From JAGAJR01 sp048463395 (lineage in GTDB: Bacteria; Pseudomonadota; Alphaproteobacteria; RF32; CAG-239), in NCBI GenBank assembly GCA_048463395.1, contig DBFWPL010000002.1, forward strand, positions 25,532 through 89,531: a stretch of DNA of 64,000 nucleotides, in the 5' to 3' direction. Each line of letters starts with the position of its first letter. Positions within the stretch are counted from its first letter, which is position 1. This document shows, piece by piece, positions 33,220-42,030 of this stretch. Below the pieces are notes generated by a model. That model was given only the letters and a program-made list of their open reading frames with translations. It was not told where the DNA came from and did no database searches. The position numbers and the translations under genes were made by a program.

Positions 33220-35058
33220 ATGACAGATAAAATGAATTTTCAGGCCGATGTGAGCAAAATGTTGGATATTGTGGTTAACTCCCTTTATTCCGAAAAGCAG
33301 ATTTTTTTGCGGGAGCTGATTTCCAATGCCTCCGATGCTTGTGATAAGCTCAAATATATGGCTCTGACTCATCCAGATATTACCAAGCAGTCCGGGGAGT
33401 TGAAAATTACGGTTACTCCGAATGCCGAAGCTAATACGCTGACGATTGCCGACAATGGTATCGGAATGAATCGGGAAGATTTAATCAACCATTTGGGAAC
33501 AATTGCCAAGTCGGGAACGGCAGAATTTGTTAAAAATGTTAAAGAGAACGGGTCGGCGGTTGATTTAATCGGTCAGTTCGGGGTTGGTTTTTATTCCGCC
33601 TTTATGGTAGCGGACAAAGTGGAAATTCTGACCAGAAGAGCCGGAGAAGATAAGGCTTACAGCTGGACTTCAAACGGAATAGACGGTTTTGAAATTACCG
33701 AAGCTGAAAAAGCTGTTAACGGTACCAGTATTACGCTGTTTTTGAAAGAAGATCAAAAGAATTTTACGGATACGATTTATTTGCGGCAGATTATTCGGAC
33801 TTATTCCGACCATATTGATTATCCGATTGTATTGGACTTGGGAAAAGCCGGGGAAGAAACCGTTAATACGGCTTCGGCTTTATGGGCAAAACATAAATCG
33901 GAAATTACTCAAGAGCAATATAAAGAATTTTATCATCATATTTCCAAGAATTTTGACGAACCGTGGATGACGTTGCATTTTAAAGCAGAGGGTAATATTG
34001 AATATACCGGTTTGCTTTATATTCCGACGGTTACGCCGTATGATTTGTTTCAGCCTGACCGGAAACAGGGATTGAAGTTGTATGTAAACAGAGTGTTTAT
34101 TTCCGATAAGGTTGAGGAGCTGCTGCCGGCGTATCTGCGTTTTGTTAAAGGAGTTGTCGACAGTTCGGATCTGCCTTTGAATATTTCCCGCGAAATGCTG
34201 CAACAAAGTTCGCTGATTGCAAAAATCCGGCAGGGAACGGTTTCAAGAATTTTGAAAGAACTCAAAAAACGCTCCAAAGATTATGATGATTATATCAAGT
34301 TTTGGAATGCGTTCGGCATCGCTTTTAAAGAAGGGCTTTATGAAGATTTTTCGAATCGGGAGGAAATAGCCGAGTTGTCCCGTTTTGCCTCGACGGCGTC
34401 GGCTGACAAACTGACATCTTTAGACGAGTATATTTCCAGAATGCAGTCGGAGCAGAAAGCGATTTATTACATTACCGGCGATGATGTGAAAACTTTGGTT
34501 AACAATCCGCAGTTGGAAGCATTTAAAGCCAAGAATATTGAAGTGTTGTTGCTGACGGATCCGATTGACGAGTTCTGGACTCAGACTTTGACGAGCTATA
34601 AGACTTTTGCCATTAAGCATATTTCTCAGGCAGGCATAGATCTGTCGTTGAAACGGGATGAAACCAAAGCCGATGAGGGAAGTTTGAAAAAGCTGACAGA
34701 TATGATGACAGAGCTTTTCAAAGATGAGGTAGCAAAAGTAACAACGACGGATAAGCTGACCAAATCACCTGCAAGTTTGACGGTTGAAAACGGGCAAATG
34801 AGTATCCATTTGGAACGTTTGATGAGAAATCATCAGCAACAGACAGCTTTTGCAAGTTCTCGTATTTTAGAAATCAACCCGTATCATCCGCTTATTATTA
34901 AAATGGCGGACAGTATGGATGATAAAGAGAAGAAACAGGAAATTAAGGATATTTCCCGTATTCTTTTGGATCAGGCAAAAATTGCGGAAGGAGAAGCGAT
35001 TACCGACTCTTCCTTCTTTTCAGAGAAACTCAGCGAATATATTCTCAAAGCCATGTAA
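33220..35058 (+). CDS. htpG: Molecular chaperone HtpG (Hsp90)
   Basis: ATP-dependent cytosolic Hsp90. 612 aa, full length. GHKL ATPase motifs: 'IFLRELISNASDACDKL', 'ADNGIGMNREDLINHLGTIAKSGT', 'IGQFGVGFYSAFMVAD', then the middle-domain 'GVVDSSDLPLNISREMLQ' containing the catalytic Arg loop, and the C-terminal dimer domain. AGGAG precedes ATG. A heat-shock-like promoter and a terminator make it monocistronic. Confidence 0.96.
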   Translation: MTDKMNFQADVSKMLDIVVNSLYSEKQIFLRELISNASDACDKLKYMALTHPDITKQSGELKITVTPNAEANTLTIADNGIGMNREDLINHLGTIAKSGTAEFVKNVKENGSAVDLIGQFGVGFYSAFMVADKVEILTRRAGEDKAYSWTSNGIDGFEITEAEKAVNGTSITLFLKEDQKNFTDTIYLRQIIRTYSDHIDYPIVLDLGKAGEETVNTASALWAKHKSEITQEQYKEFYHHISKNFDEPWMTLHFKAEGNIEYTGLLYIPTVTPYDLFQPDRKQGLKLYVNRVFISDKVEELLPAYLRFVKGVVDSSDLPLNISREMLQQSSLIAKIRQGTVSRILKELKKRSKDYDDYIKFWNAFGIAFKEGLYEDFSNREEIAELSRFASTASADKLTSLDEYISRMQSEQKAIYYITGDDVKTLVNNPQLEAFKAKNIEVLLLTDPIDEFWTQTLTSYKTFAIKHISQAGIDLSLKRDETKADEGSLKKLTDMMTELFKDEVAKVTTTDKLTKSPASLTVENGQMSIHLERLMRNHQQQTAFASSRILEINPYHPLIIKMADSMDDKEKKQEIKDISRILLDQAKIAEGEAITDSSFFSEKLSEYILKAM

Positions 35059-35060
35059 TC

Positions 35061-35088
35061 AAAAGCCCCTCGGACAGAGGGGTTTTTT
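35061..35088 (+). terminator. Terminator of htpG
   Basis: AAAAGCCCCTC/GAGGGGTTTTTT hairpin 3 nt after the stop. Confidence 0.9.
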
Positions 35089-35148
35089 ATGACGTTTATT
35101 AAATATTAACAAGAATCAGTTAAATTCGCAAAAAAAGGAGAACTGGCC

Positions 35149-35823
35149 ATGATTTATGCTCTATACGGTTTGATTTTCGGTTTGTTGATTCCGTATATCA
35201 GCCGGCGTTTTGAAAAGTTTATGCCGGCAACGCCTGCTTACGGTTTGTACAGAATTGTTCGTTCGGGGAAAAAAGTGTCGGCGGATAAAAGAAAAAAGAA
35301 TCCGAAATATGTGCGGCTGATGAAGGCTTATCGTTTACGCAGCCTTATGTACGGGTTGTTTGTCGGAGTATTGTCGTATTTGGCATTCATGCGTTTCGGC
35401 AGCAGTCATGCCGGTTGGTATTTGGCCTTTATGTGGATTATGGTTTTGTTGGCCGAGATTGATTACCGGATGTTTCTTTTGCCGGATATTTTGACTTATC
35501 CGTTGTTGTTGAGCGGATTGTGTTTTGCTTTGTATTTAGGCAGCGGGGCAGCTGTTACCGACAGTATTGTCGGAGCAACGGGCGGTTATGTTTTGCCGAT
35601 TTTTGCCAGCTTGTTTCTTGTTTGGAGAAACAAGGACGTGTTTGGCGGCGGAGATATTAAGTTGTTATCGGCCGTCGGTGCATGGATGGGGCTTGAGAAT
35701 CTGTTATATGTCATTATTTTATCTTGTCTTTTTTTCGGAATATATGCTTTAATCGGCAAGAAAAGAGCGGGAGCGTTTGGTCCGGCAGTAACAGCCGCCG
35801 TATTAGTTGTTGCTTTTTTGTAG
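35149..35823 (+). CDS. Prepilin peptidase-like (A24) membrane protease, peptidase domain only
   Basis: A 224-aa inner-membrane aspartic protease related to PilD/TadV that would cleave type IV prepilin leader peptides. The two catalytic Asp motifs are 'AEIDYRMFLLPDIL' (about residue 105) and 'FGGGDIKLLSAVGAWMG' (G-x-G-D, about residue 164). About six membrane spans. The N-terminal region lacks the Cys tetrad and methylase signature of full PilD, although a residual 'PYISRRFEKFMP' beginning resembles it. No pilin gene is in the window, but the secreted proteins could include substrates. AAGGAG is well placed. Confidence 0.82.
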   Translation: MIYALYGLIFGLLIPYISRRFEKFMPATPAYGLYRIVRSGKKVSADKRKKNPKYVRLMKAYRLRSLMYGLFVGVLSYLAFMRFGSSHAGWYLAFMWIMVLLAEIDYRMFLLPDILTYPLLLSGLCFALYLGSGAAVTDSIVGATGGYVLPIFASLFLVWRNKDVFGGGDIKLLSAVGAWMGLENLLYVIILSCLFFGIYALIGKKRAGAFGPAVTAAVLVVAFL

Positions 35824-35870
35824 CATGGGGATAAAATAAAGAAAATTTAAAAACTTAAAGGATTGGTACA

Positions 35871-36587
35871 ATGGTAAGCAAAGCTTGGGAAAAAGATAAG
35901 CGTAAAGTTAAAAAACTGGTTGAAGGGAAAAGTTTTGACTGGTTGATTATGTCGTTGATTTTGATGGATGCCGTTATTCTCGGCTTGATGACAGCAGCGT
36001 TTATGACCGAAACTCTGAAAGCCGATTTGTTTGTTTTAGACCGGCTGTTTATGGCAATTTTTATTGCCGAGATGATGATGAAAATTTATGCTTACGGCAA
36101 AAAATTCTTTAAATCCGGTTGGAATGTTTTTGACTTTACGATAATCGCGATTTCCTCTGTACCGTTTACAAGCTATTTTATTATTCTGAGAACATTCCGT
36201 TTGTTTCGTTTACTTCGTTATATTAACAAGTTTTCTCGTTTGAAGCAGGTTATCAATACCTTTATTTCCTTGTTGCCGAATTTTATGGCCATGCTTTTGG
36301 TTTTTATAGTGTTTATCTATGTTTTTGCAATTATGGCGGTTGCTTTATTCGGGGATATTTTTGTTGAGTTTTCAAATTTGGGCAGTGCTTTGTTTGCTTT
36401 GTTGCAGATTTTTACTCTGGACGGTTGGGCTTCGGATATTGCTCGTCCGGTTATGGCGGTTTATCCGCATGCGTGGTTGTTTTTTGTTTCGTATGTTTTT
36501 ATTTCGTTCCTTATCGTTATAAGTTTTTTGATGAGTGCGGTATCGGAAATCGTCAGAAGGCAGTTTATGTTTAAGTCCAGAATCTAA
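35871..36587 (+). CDS. Voltage-gated cation channel of the bacterial NavBac/CavBac type
   Basis: A 238-aa six-TM ion channel subunit that would form a tetramer in the inner membrane. S1-S3 lie at about 24-42, 55-75 and 84-100. S4 'ILRTFRLFRLLRYINKFSRL' has Arg at 107, 110, 113 and 116. The pore region 'FALLQIFTLDGWASDIARPV' (filter 182-189) aligns with the TLESWAS filter of sodium channels but has Asp for Glu and Gly for Ser. Gly at that site is known from the native Ca2+ channel CavMr, so calcium permeability is plausible. The cytoplasmic C-terminal helix is shorter than in NaChBac. AAAGGA precedes the ATG. Confidence 0.88.
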   Translation: MVSKAWEKDKRKVKKLVEGKSFDWLIMSLILMDAVILGLMTAAFMTETLKADLFVLDRLFMAIFIAEMMMKIYAYGKKFFKSGWNVFDFTIIAISSVPFTSYFIILRTFRLFRLLRYINKFSRLKQVINTFISLLPNFMAMLLVFIVFIYVFAIMAVALFGDIFVEFSNLGSALFALLQIFTLDGWASDIARPVMAVYPHAWLFFVSYVFISFLIVISFLMSAVSEIVRRQFMFKSRI

Positions 36588-36601
36588 ATTGGAAACGTAT
36601 A

Positions 36602-36646
36602 AAAACAAATCCCCGTAAAGAATTTAACTTTACAGGGATTTGTTTT
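36602..36646. terminator. Bidirectional terminator
   Basis: AACAAATCCC-GTAAAG/CTTTAC-GGGATTTGTT long stem between convergent genes, each arm bulged by one base. Confidence 0.85.
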
Positions 36647-36662
36647 ATCCAGAGATTGTTTC

Positions 36663-37175
36663 TTAAAGTTTTATGTCGGACAGGTCAATGGCATCCAGCA
36701 ATTCGTTCAGTTCTTTTTGATGGTAAATATGCTCGCTGAAAAGGAGCATAACCGAGATGCAGGCTCGCAATGTGTTACGATTGATTTCCTCCGGATGCAT
36801 TTCTCCAACTTTTTGGATCAGTTGATATTCAACGGAAGAAAGTCGATAAGAAGTTCCCATGGGAACTTGTTTGAGAACAGTTTCCATTGTCTCCAAGTAT
36901 TCGGAAACAACGTTGCATTTTTGTTCACTGATGTAAACATTGAGTTGATAACGGGCAAGTCTTCGGATGTCGCTTGCGTATTTATGTCTTGTGTCCGAGA
37001 GAATTTCTTTTTGGCAGTTGTCCTTATTTAGGATGAAGTCCCACATTGTTTTCCGAAAATCGGAATTCTTGTCGTGGGTAATGTCTGATATCTCAAAGAA
37101 TTTCTCCAAGATGGATTCTGAAAAGACAATCTTATTGCCTATCAGACTAAACAGTTTTTCTTGTAATTCGCTCAT
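36663..37175 (-). CDS. Hypothetical soluble helical protein
   Basis: Not recognised. 170 aa, charged, predominantly helical by inspection, without signal peptide, membrane segment or known catalytic motif. Segments such as 'DIRRLARYQLNVYISEQKCNVVSEYLETMETVLKQ' are amphipathic. The ATG at 37175 has no strong ribosome site. It is divergent from groES across a 206-nt gap and convergent with the channel gene. Confidence 0.65.
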   Translation of the reverse strand: MSELQEKLFSLIGNKIVFSESILEKFFEISDITHDKNSDFRKTMWDFILNKDNCQKEILSDTRHKYASDIRRLARYQLNVYISEQKCNVVSEYLETMETVLKQVPMGTSYRLSSVEYQLIQKVGEMHPEEINRNTLRACISVMLLFSEHIYHQKELNELLDAIDLSDIKL

Positions 37176-37318
37176 GTCTCTGGGTATTTTACAGTTAATA
37201 ATTAATAAAAATGTATAAAAGTATCAAAATAGTAAAATTTAGTTTTTTAAAACTAGTTCTTTTCGGATATTTTGTCAAAACTTTTTTGGGATATTTTTTA
37301 TAAAAATAATTTGAAAGC

Positions 37319-37347
37319 TTGACAATGATGTTTTTAATTCCTACCTA
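37319..37347 (+). promoter_or_regulatory. Candidate groESL promoter
   Basis: CTTGACA with TTGACA at 37319-37324, 17-nt spacer, TACCTA at 37342-37347. It combines a good -35 with a C-containing -10 that could be read by the housekeeping or heat-shock sigma factor. No CIRCE inverted repeat is visible upstream of groES. Confidence 0.5.
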
Positions 37348-37381
37348 ATCATCAGAAAAACTAAATTAAGGAGTTGAATAA

Positions 37382-37672
37382 ATGAAAATCAGACCGTTAC
37401 AAGATCGTGTCGTCGTCAGAAGACTGGATGAACTGACAAAAACTTCCGGAGGAATTATTATTCCGGATACAGCAAAAGAAAAACCAAGTGAAGGTATTGT
37501 GGAAGCTGTCGGACCGGGAATGATTTCTCCGGAAGGTAAAGTTATTCCAATGGCTGTCAAGGCAGGTGATAAGGTGCTGTTTGGCAAATGGTCGGGTACA
37601 GAAGTCAAACTTGAAGGAGAGACATATTTGCTGATTAAAGAAGCTGAGATTTTAGGTGTTATTGAAGAATAA
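37382..37672 (+). CDS. groES: Co-chaperonin GroES
   Basis: 96-aa lid of the GroEL folding chamber. 'MKIRPLQDRVVVRRLDE', the mobile loop 'TSGGIIIPDTAKEKPSEGIVEAVGPG', and 'VKAGDKVLFGKWSGTEVKLEGE.YLLIKE..ILGVIE' are canonical. AAGGAG lies 7-8 nt before ATG. Followed 26 nt later by groEL. Confidence 0.97.
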   Translation: MKIRPLQDRVVVRRLDELTKTSGGIIIPDTAKEKPSEGIVEAVGPGMISPEGKVIPMAVKAGDKVLFGKWSGTEVKLEGETYLLIKEAEILGVIEE

Positions 37673-37698
37673 AAATTTTTGGATAAAAGGAAAAGAAA

Positions 37699-39342
37699 AT
37701 GGCTGCAAAAGATATTGAATTCGGTACGGATGCCCGGGCCAAAATGCTCAAAGGCGTTCAGATTCTGGCTAAAACAGTTAAAGTTACTTTAGGTCCGAAA
37801 GGACGTAATGTTATTTTGGACAAGTCTTACGGTGCACCGAAAATTACCAAGGACGGTGTATCCGTTGCCAAAGAGATCGAATTGTCCGATAAGTTTGAAA
37901 ATATGGGGGCTCAGTTAGTTAAAGAAGTTGCCCAGAAAACTGCCGATAAAGCCGGCGACGGTACAACAACAGCCACGGTTTTAGCTGAAGCTATTATTAC
38001 CGAGGGAACAAAAGCCGTTGCCGCCGGTATGAATCCTATGGATTTGAAACGCGGTATCGATATGGCTGTTGAAGCCGTTGTCGAAGATGTTAAATCCCGT
38101 TCCAAAGAAATTAAAACTTCTGAGGAAATTGCTCAGGTCGGCACAATTTCAGCTAACGGTGATCGTACAATCGGTGAGTATTTAGCCCGTGCGATGGAGA
38201 AAGTCGGAAATGAGGGTGTCATTACCGTTGAGGATGCCAAAGGTCTGGAAACGGAATTGGAAGTCGTTGAAGGTATGCAGTTTGACCGTGGTTATCTGTC
38301 TCCTTACTTTGTAACGAATCCGGAAAAGATGAATTGTGAGTATGAAAACCCATATGTTCTTTTATATGACCAGAAAATTTCCAATTTGCAGCCGTTAATC
38401 CCGGTTTTGGAAGCTATCGTTCAATCCGGTCGGGCATTGGTTATTGTTGCTGAGGATATTGAAGGGGAGGCTTTGGCAACTTTGGTTGTTAACCGTATTC
38501 GCGGCGGTTTGAAGGTTTGTGCCGTTAAAGCCCCTGGTTTTGGCGACAGACGTAAGGCCATGCTTCAGGATATTGCCATCTTGACCGGAGGTCAGGTTAT
38601 TTCCGACGAGTTGGGTATGAAAATCGAAAATGTTACTTTAGACATGCTCGGAACAGCCAAACGCGTTGAAATTACCAAAGAGGATACCACTATTATTGAC
38701 GGTGCCGGGGAGAAGGATTTGATTGCCGCTCGTGCCGCTCAAATTCGTAAGGAAATTGAAGAAACGTCATCTGATTATGATCGTGAAAAACTGCAGGAAA
38801 GACTGGCTAAATTGTCCGGCGGTGTTGCCGTTATCAAGGTCGGCGGGGCTTCAGAAGTTGAAGTTAAAGAGAAAAAAGACCGTATTGATGATGCTTTGCA
38901 TGCTACTCGTGCGGCCGTTAAAGAAGGTGTGGTTGCCGGCGGCGGTGTCGCTTTGCTTTATGGCGGACGCGTTCTTGACAGCCTGTCTCCTGCTAATCAG
39001 GATCAAAAAGTCGGTATTGATATTATCCGCAAGGCTACACAAGCCCCAATTCGTCAAATCGTTGAAAATGCCGGTTTGGACGGTGCGGTTGTTGCCGGAA
39101 AGCTTTTGGAAGGTAAAGATACCAATTATGGCTTCAATGCTCAATCCGGAGAATATACTGATATGATTAAAGCCGGTATTATTGATCCGACCAAAGTTGT
39201 CAGAACTGCTTTGCAGGATGCCGCTTCAGTTGCCAGCTTGGTTATCACAACCGAAGCTATGGTTACCGAAGCTCCTCAAAAGGAATGTCATTGCGGTAAT
39301 GGTGCCGCCATGCCTGGAGGTATGGGCGGAATGGGTTTCTAG
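37699..39342 (+). CDS. groEL: Chaperonin GroEL
   Basis: 547-aa ATP-dependent chaperonin subunit. 'TLGPKGRNVILDKSYGAPKITKDGVSVAKEI', 'AGDGTTTATVLA' (ATP site with catalytic Asp) and 'GVVAGGGVALLY' are intact. The C-terminal Gly-Gly-Met tail 'PGGMGGMGF' is present but preceded by an uncommon 'KECHCGNGAAM' segment with two Cys and a His. AAAGGAAAAG provides the ribosome site. Ends at a terminator. Confidence 0.97.
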   Translation: MAAKDIEFGTDARAKMLKGVQILAKTVKVTLGPKGRNVILDKSYGAPKITKDGVSVAKEIELSDKFENMGAQLVKEVAQKTADKAGDGTTTATVLAEAIITEGTKAVAAGMNPMDLKRGIDMAVEAVVEDVKSRSKEIKTSEEIAQVGTISANGDRTIGEYLARAMEKVGNEGVITVEDAKGLETELEVVEGMQFDRGYLSPYFVTNPEKMNCEYENPYVLLYDQKISNLQPLIPVLEAIVQSGRALVIVAEDIEGEALATLVVNRIRGGLKVCAVKAPGFGDRRKAMLQDIAILTGGQVISDELGMKIENVTLDMLGTAKRVEITKEDTTIIDGAGEKDLIAARAAQIRKEIEETSSDYDREKLQERLAKLSGGVAVIKVGGASEVEVKEKKDRIDDALHATRAAVKEGVVAGGGVALLYGGRVLDSLSPANQDQKVGIDIIRKATQAPIRQIVENAGLDGAVVAGKLLEGKDTNYGFNAQSGEYTDMIKAGIIDPTKVVRTALQDAASVASLVITTEAMVTEAPQKECHCGNGAAMPGGMGGMGF

Positions 39343-39365
39343 AATCTATTCAATAAATCATAAAG

Positions 39366-39396
39366 AAAGGGGGCTCTTTTTTAGAGTCCCCTTTTT
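39366..39396 (+). terminator. Terminator of groESL
   Basis: AAAGGGGGCTCT/AGAGTCCCCTTTTT hairpin 24 nt after groEL, also usable in the opposite direction. Confidence 0.85.
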
Positions 39397-39409
39397 GGTT
39401 GGTGATTGT

Positions 39410-41413
39410 TTATCTTCCTCTTGATCTTGCCGCTAACAAAAGTTGAGGTGTCGGAACTTGAGATGTTTGGGGTTGTTGAGTTTGTCCGGTGTTAGTGGGA
39501 ACTGTCTGTTCTTTCATATTTTTTTGTTTGTTCTCGGAGGTCCGTTGTTGTATTTTTTCTTTTTGTTTTTTGAGTCGTTCTTTGGTTTCCGGTTCAATAC
39601 CTTTCAGTTCGGAGATGTCGGGAAGATTGCTCATCTCAATATTGTTTTCCAGGCAGGCAAGCATTAATCTTGCTTTAAATTCCGGAGACTTGATGTCGCC
39701 GAAGATGATTTTTTGACCGGTTTTCTTAGCCAGCAGAGCCAAGTCGTTGAAGTCTTTATAATCAGGAATTTTCGGTTTTTTATCTTTGTCTTTGCTCCCT
39801 AAACTTATTCTGTTTTCAGAAGTGGCAACAATGTTAAGCTCCTCGCCGTTTTTGCGGGTTAATTTTGCTTTGTAATAAGGAGAGGTTTCATCTTCCGAGT
39901 ATTGTGATTTTTCCTGTTTGGCAATATTTTGGTAGAATTGACGATAAGGTTTTGCAAATTCTTTATCCGGGGTGGCTTGTGGTTTATTTTTCGGTTCAGA
40001 AATGTTTTCTTCGACTGAAATTTTAGAGTTTGGTTGTTTTTCTGTTTGACGGTCATTCAAATTCAAAGAAGAATCTGCTTCGCGAATTTTTTCCCGAAGC
40101 ATCTCTTCGGCGTGCTTGATGGCGTCAAGGAGTGGTTCTCTCCATCCGGGTTTGTTTATGGTTTCACTGGCGATTTTTCTTCTTTCTTGGCTTTTTTCAA
40201 TAATCTCTCGGCTTTCTTCGTTAATGTCTACATCAACGGTTATCAATTTTGATAAATCTTTGGTTTCGGTTTGGGGATTATAAACCTCAAAACTATAGAA
40301 CAGCGAACGTTGGCGGTTGTATTCTTCATGATTAACATCATCAGGTCGAGATGTGTAGCTTTGTGCATGCTGAAGGCATAAATTTTCAAATTGCATATTA
40401 TATTGTGCTGTATAGTTTTTGTTCCAGTTTTTTATACTGCTGTTTATCAGTAAGGTATGGTCAGACAAGATTGATTTGATTTCTTCAGTTGTTTTTCCTT
40501 TTAAAAGGTTATCCAACCAAGGGTTGTCGTGTCTGACGGTGTTTAGCAAATCATCATTGTTATTTTTGAAATAGTTGTTCACAGCCTCTATTAATACGGC
40601 GACTTCTGCAGATCGTTCGTCTTCTACATTGATTCTGTAAATGTCTTCACAAGAGAGTTTTGGTGTTCCTTCTTTTATTTGGCGTCTGTCCCTGAGAAAA
40701 TGATTTTTAAAATGTTTGCATTCATGAATAAAAGCACTATGCTTATGTTTTTGTTTTGCATGAGCCTGAGAAATTATTAAATAAAGATTCTGTTCCCGAT
40801 AAGGAAGAGTTTTCAAGTAGTCGGGGTTGTTTTTGATTTTATTTTTTATATCCAGATATTTTTTGAAATCTTCCTTTTTAAAAAGATATCGGGGCATTTT
40901 GAAATTCATCAGGAGAGACTCGGAGTCTGCATAAGCAGAACCACCAAGATAATCATCATTTTTATTGATAATTTTTCTGTCTTTATCGAAGTAGTCCAAA
41001 TTTCCGTCTTGATCAAGTTCCAAATACATATCTCGTATATCGGCCTCAATGGTGTAATTGAGTTTTTTCATCATTGGAGGAATTTCATTGTCCGGAACCG
41101 GTTTATAATCAAACAGAGCAACATAATCTCCGATTTTTTCGACCTGAGGAAAATCAGGCAGATGGCTTAAGTCGTTTCTAAAAGGTTTTGTGTCAGGAAA
41201 AGTTTGTGGAGGCAGTTCGTGATTAAGAAAATAGGTTAGATAGTTATTTAAATCCGTAAATTCATTTTTTGACATTTTATCAAGGAAATCCGAGCGAGAT
41301 AACTTAGAGTATTTCTCTTTTTTTTCTTGAGCTTCAGCGGGATCATTAACAACAAGAAAAAATCCGGTTTCCGTGAGGACGGTGCGTTCAATGAGAGGGT
41401 TGGTTTCAGACAT
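39410..41413 (-). CDS. Large protein with HExxH zincin-like motif and disordered C-terminus
   Basis: Not assigned to a family. 667 aa, no signal peptide or membrane segment. A helical region (about 205-285) contains 'SAFIHECKHFKNHFL' with H-E-C-K-H at 230-234, and an acidic 'EDERSAEV' about 31-36 residues later, the layout of a zinc metallopeptidase. Residues ~430-525 are charged and low-complexity. A C-terminal compact domain (about 540-620: 'GEELNIVATSENRISLG', 'FNDLALLAKKTGQKIIFGDI') resembles helix-strand modules seen in large polyvalent or mobilisation-associated proteins, and the tail is Gln/Thr/Pro-rich. Possibly a translocated effector or mobile-element protein. AAGGA is 9 nt before the ATG. 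Confidence 0.65.
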   Translation of the reverse strand: MSETNPLIERTVLTETGFFLVVNDPAEAQEKKEKYSKLSRSDFLDKMSKNEFTDLNNYLTYFLNHELPPQTFPDTKPFRNDLSHLPDFPQVEKIGDYVALFDYKPVPDNEIPPMMKKLNYTIEADIRDMYLELDQDGNLDYFDKDRKIINKNDDYLGGSAYADSESLLMNFKMPRYLFKKEDFKKYLDIKNKIKNNPDYLKTLPYREQNLYLIISQAHAKQKHKHSAFIHECKHFKNHFLRDRRQIKEGTPKLSCEDIYRINVEDERSAEVAVLIEAVNNYFKNNNDDLLNTVRHDNPWLDNLLKGKTTEEIKSILSDHTLLINSSIKNWNKNYTAQYNMQFENLCLQHAQSYTSRPDDVNHEEYNRQRSLFYSFEVYNPQTETKDLSKLITVDVDINEESREIIEKSQERRKIASETINKPGWREPLLDAIKHAEEMLREKIREADSSLNLNDRQTEKQPNSKISVEENISEPKNKPQATPDKEFAKPYRQFYQNIAKQEKSQYSEDETSPYYKAKLTRKNGEELNIVATSENRISLGSKDKDKKPKIPDYKDFNDLALLAKKTGQKIIFGDIKSPEFKARLMLACLENNIEMSNLPDISELKGIEPETKERLKKQKEKIQQRTSENKQKNMKEQTVPTNTGQTQQPQTSQVPTPQLLLAARSRGR

Positions 41414-41727
41414 CTAGCTTTTCCTTTGAAAAAAAATATTAATTTTATCTTATCATATCAAGACATATTATACAAATGTTTTATAGACAAAATGTGATTG
41501 CAATTTAATGGGAAATGGTATTGCTCAGCACTTAATTCTATCCATTTTTGGGTTTTGGAAAAATAAATGGACAAAATTTCAGGAGACGATTGTTGACAAA
41601 AATTGTAAACTGTGATAGCTTTTTGTCATTCGAAAATAATTATTCTGGAAAATACAATTTTGTATAAAGTTAAGGTATTTAACTTTTCCGTTTTGATTGT
41701 TTTCATAATCTTTAAACAAAAAATTAT
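41414..41727. promoter_or_regulatory. AT-rich intergenic region with a candidate promoter
   Basis: About 310 bases without a gene. TTGACA at 41593-41598 with TAGCTT at 41616-41621, spacer 17 nt, could drive the 41728 gene and the SPFH gene, leaving an untranslated leader of about 100 nt. No other structure was recognised. Confidence 0.4.
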
Positions 41728-41973
41728 ATGAAACAGAAGAACAAGAAACAAAAATCTTGGTTTAAAACCCAAGTTATCAAGGTACAGATATTGCCTTGGT
41801 ATTGGAAACTTGTCGCTACACTGCTTATCTTCTTTTTGGGAGGAACGTTCGGTACACAACTTTTTACTGCTGCCGATGATCTTTTGATGATCTGTGGTTT
41901 TGCTGTTCTGGCTGTGGCACTATGGTTTCTTATCCAAGTGTGGATGCCTGCACCCGGTGGCGGTAAAAAGTAA
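41728..41973 (+). CDS. Small two-TM membrane protein, unknown function
   Basis: Not recognised. 81 aa: a basic N-terminus with many Lys and Gln, membrane segments at about 26-45 and 50-71, and a Pro/Gly/Lys tail 'APGGGKK'. No ribosome binding site before the ATG. Located 57 nt upstream of the SPFH lipoprotein gene and probably in the same transcript. Start architecture resembles Bacteroidota genes. Confidence 0.6.
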   Translation: MKQKNKKQKSWFKTQVIKVQILPWYWKLVATLLIFFLGGTFGTQLFTAADDLLMICGFAVLAVALWFLIQVWMPAPGGGKK

Positions 41974-42030
41974 CCAAAATTCGAGAATTCTTACAACTTT
42001 ATTTCACTTAAAATTTTAAAATCAACGTTT

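Noticed and set aside
37200..37381. CIRCE element upstream of groES
   Set aside because: No TTAGCACTC-N9-GAGTGCTAA-like inverted repeat could be found; only a promoter-like pair.
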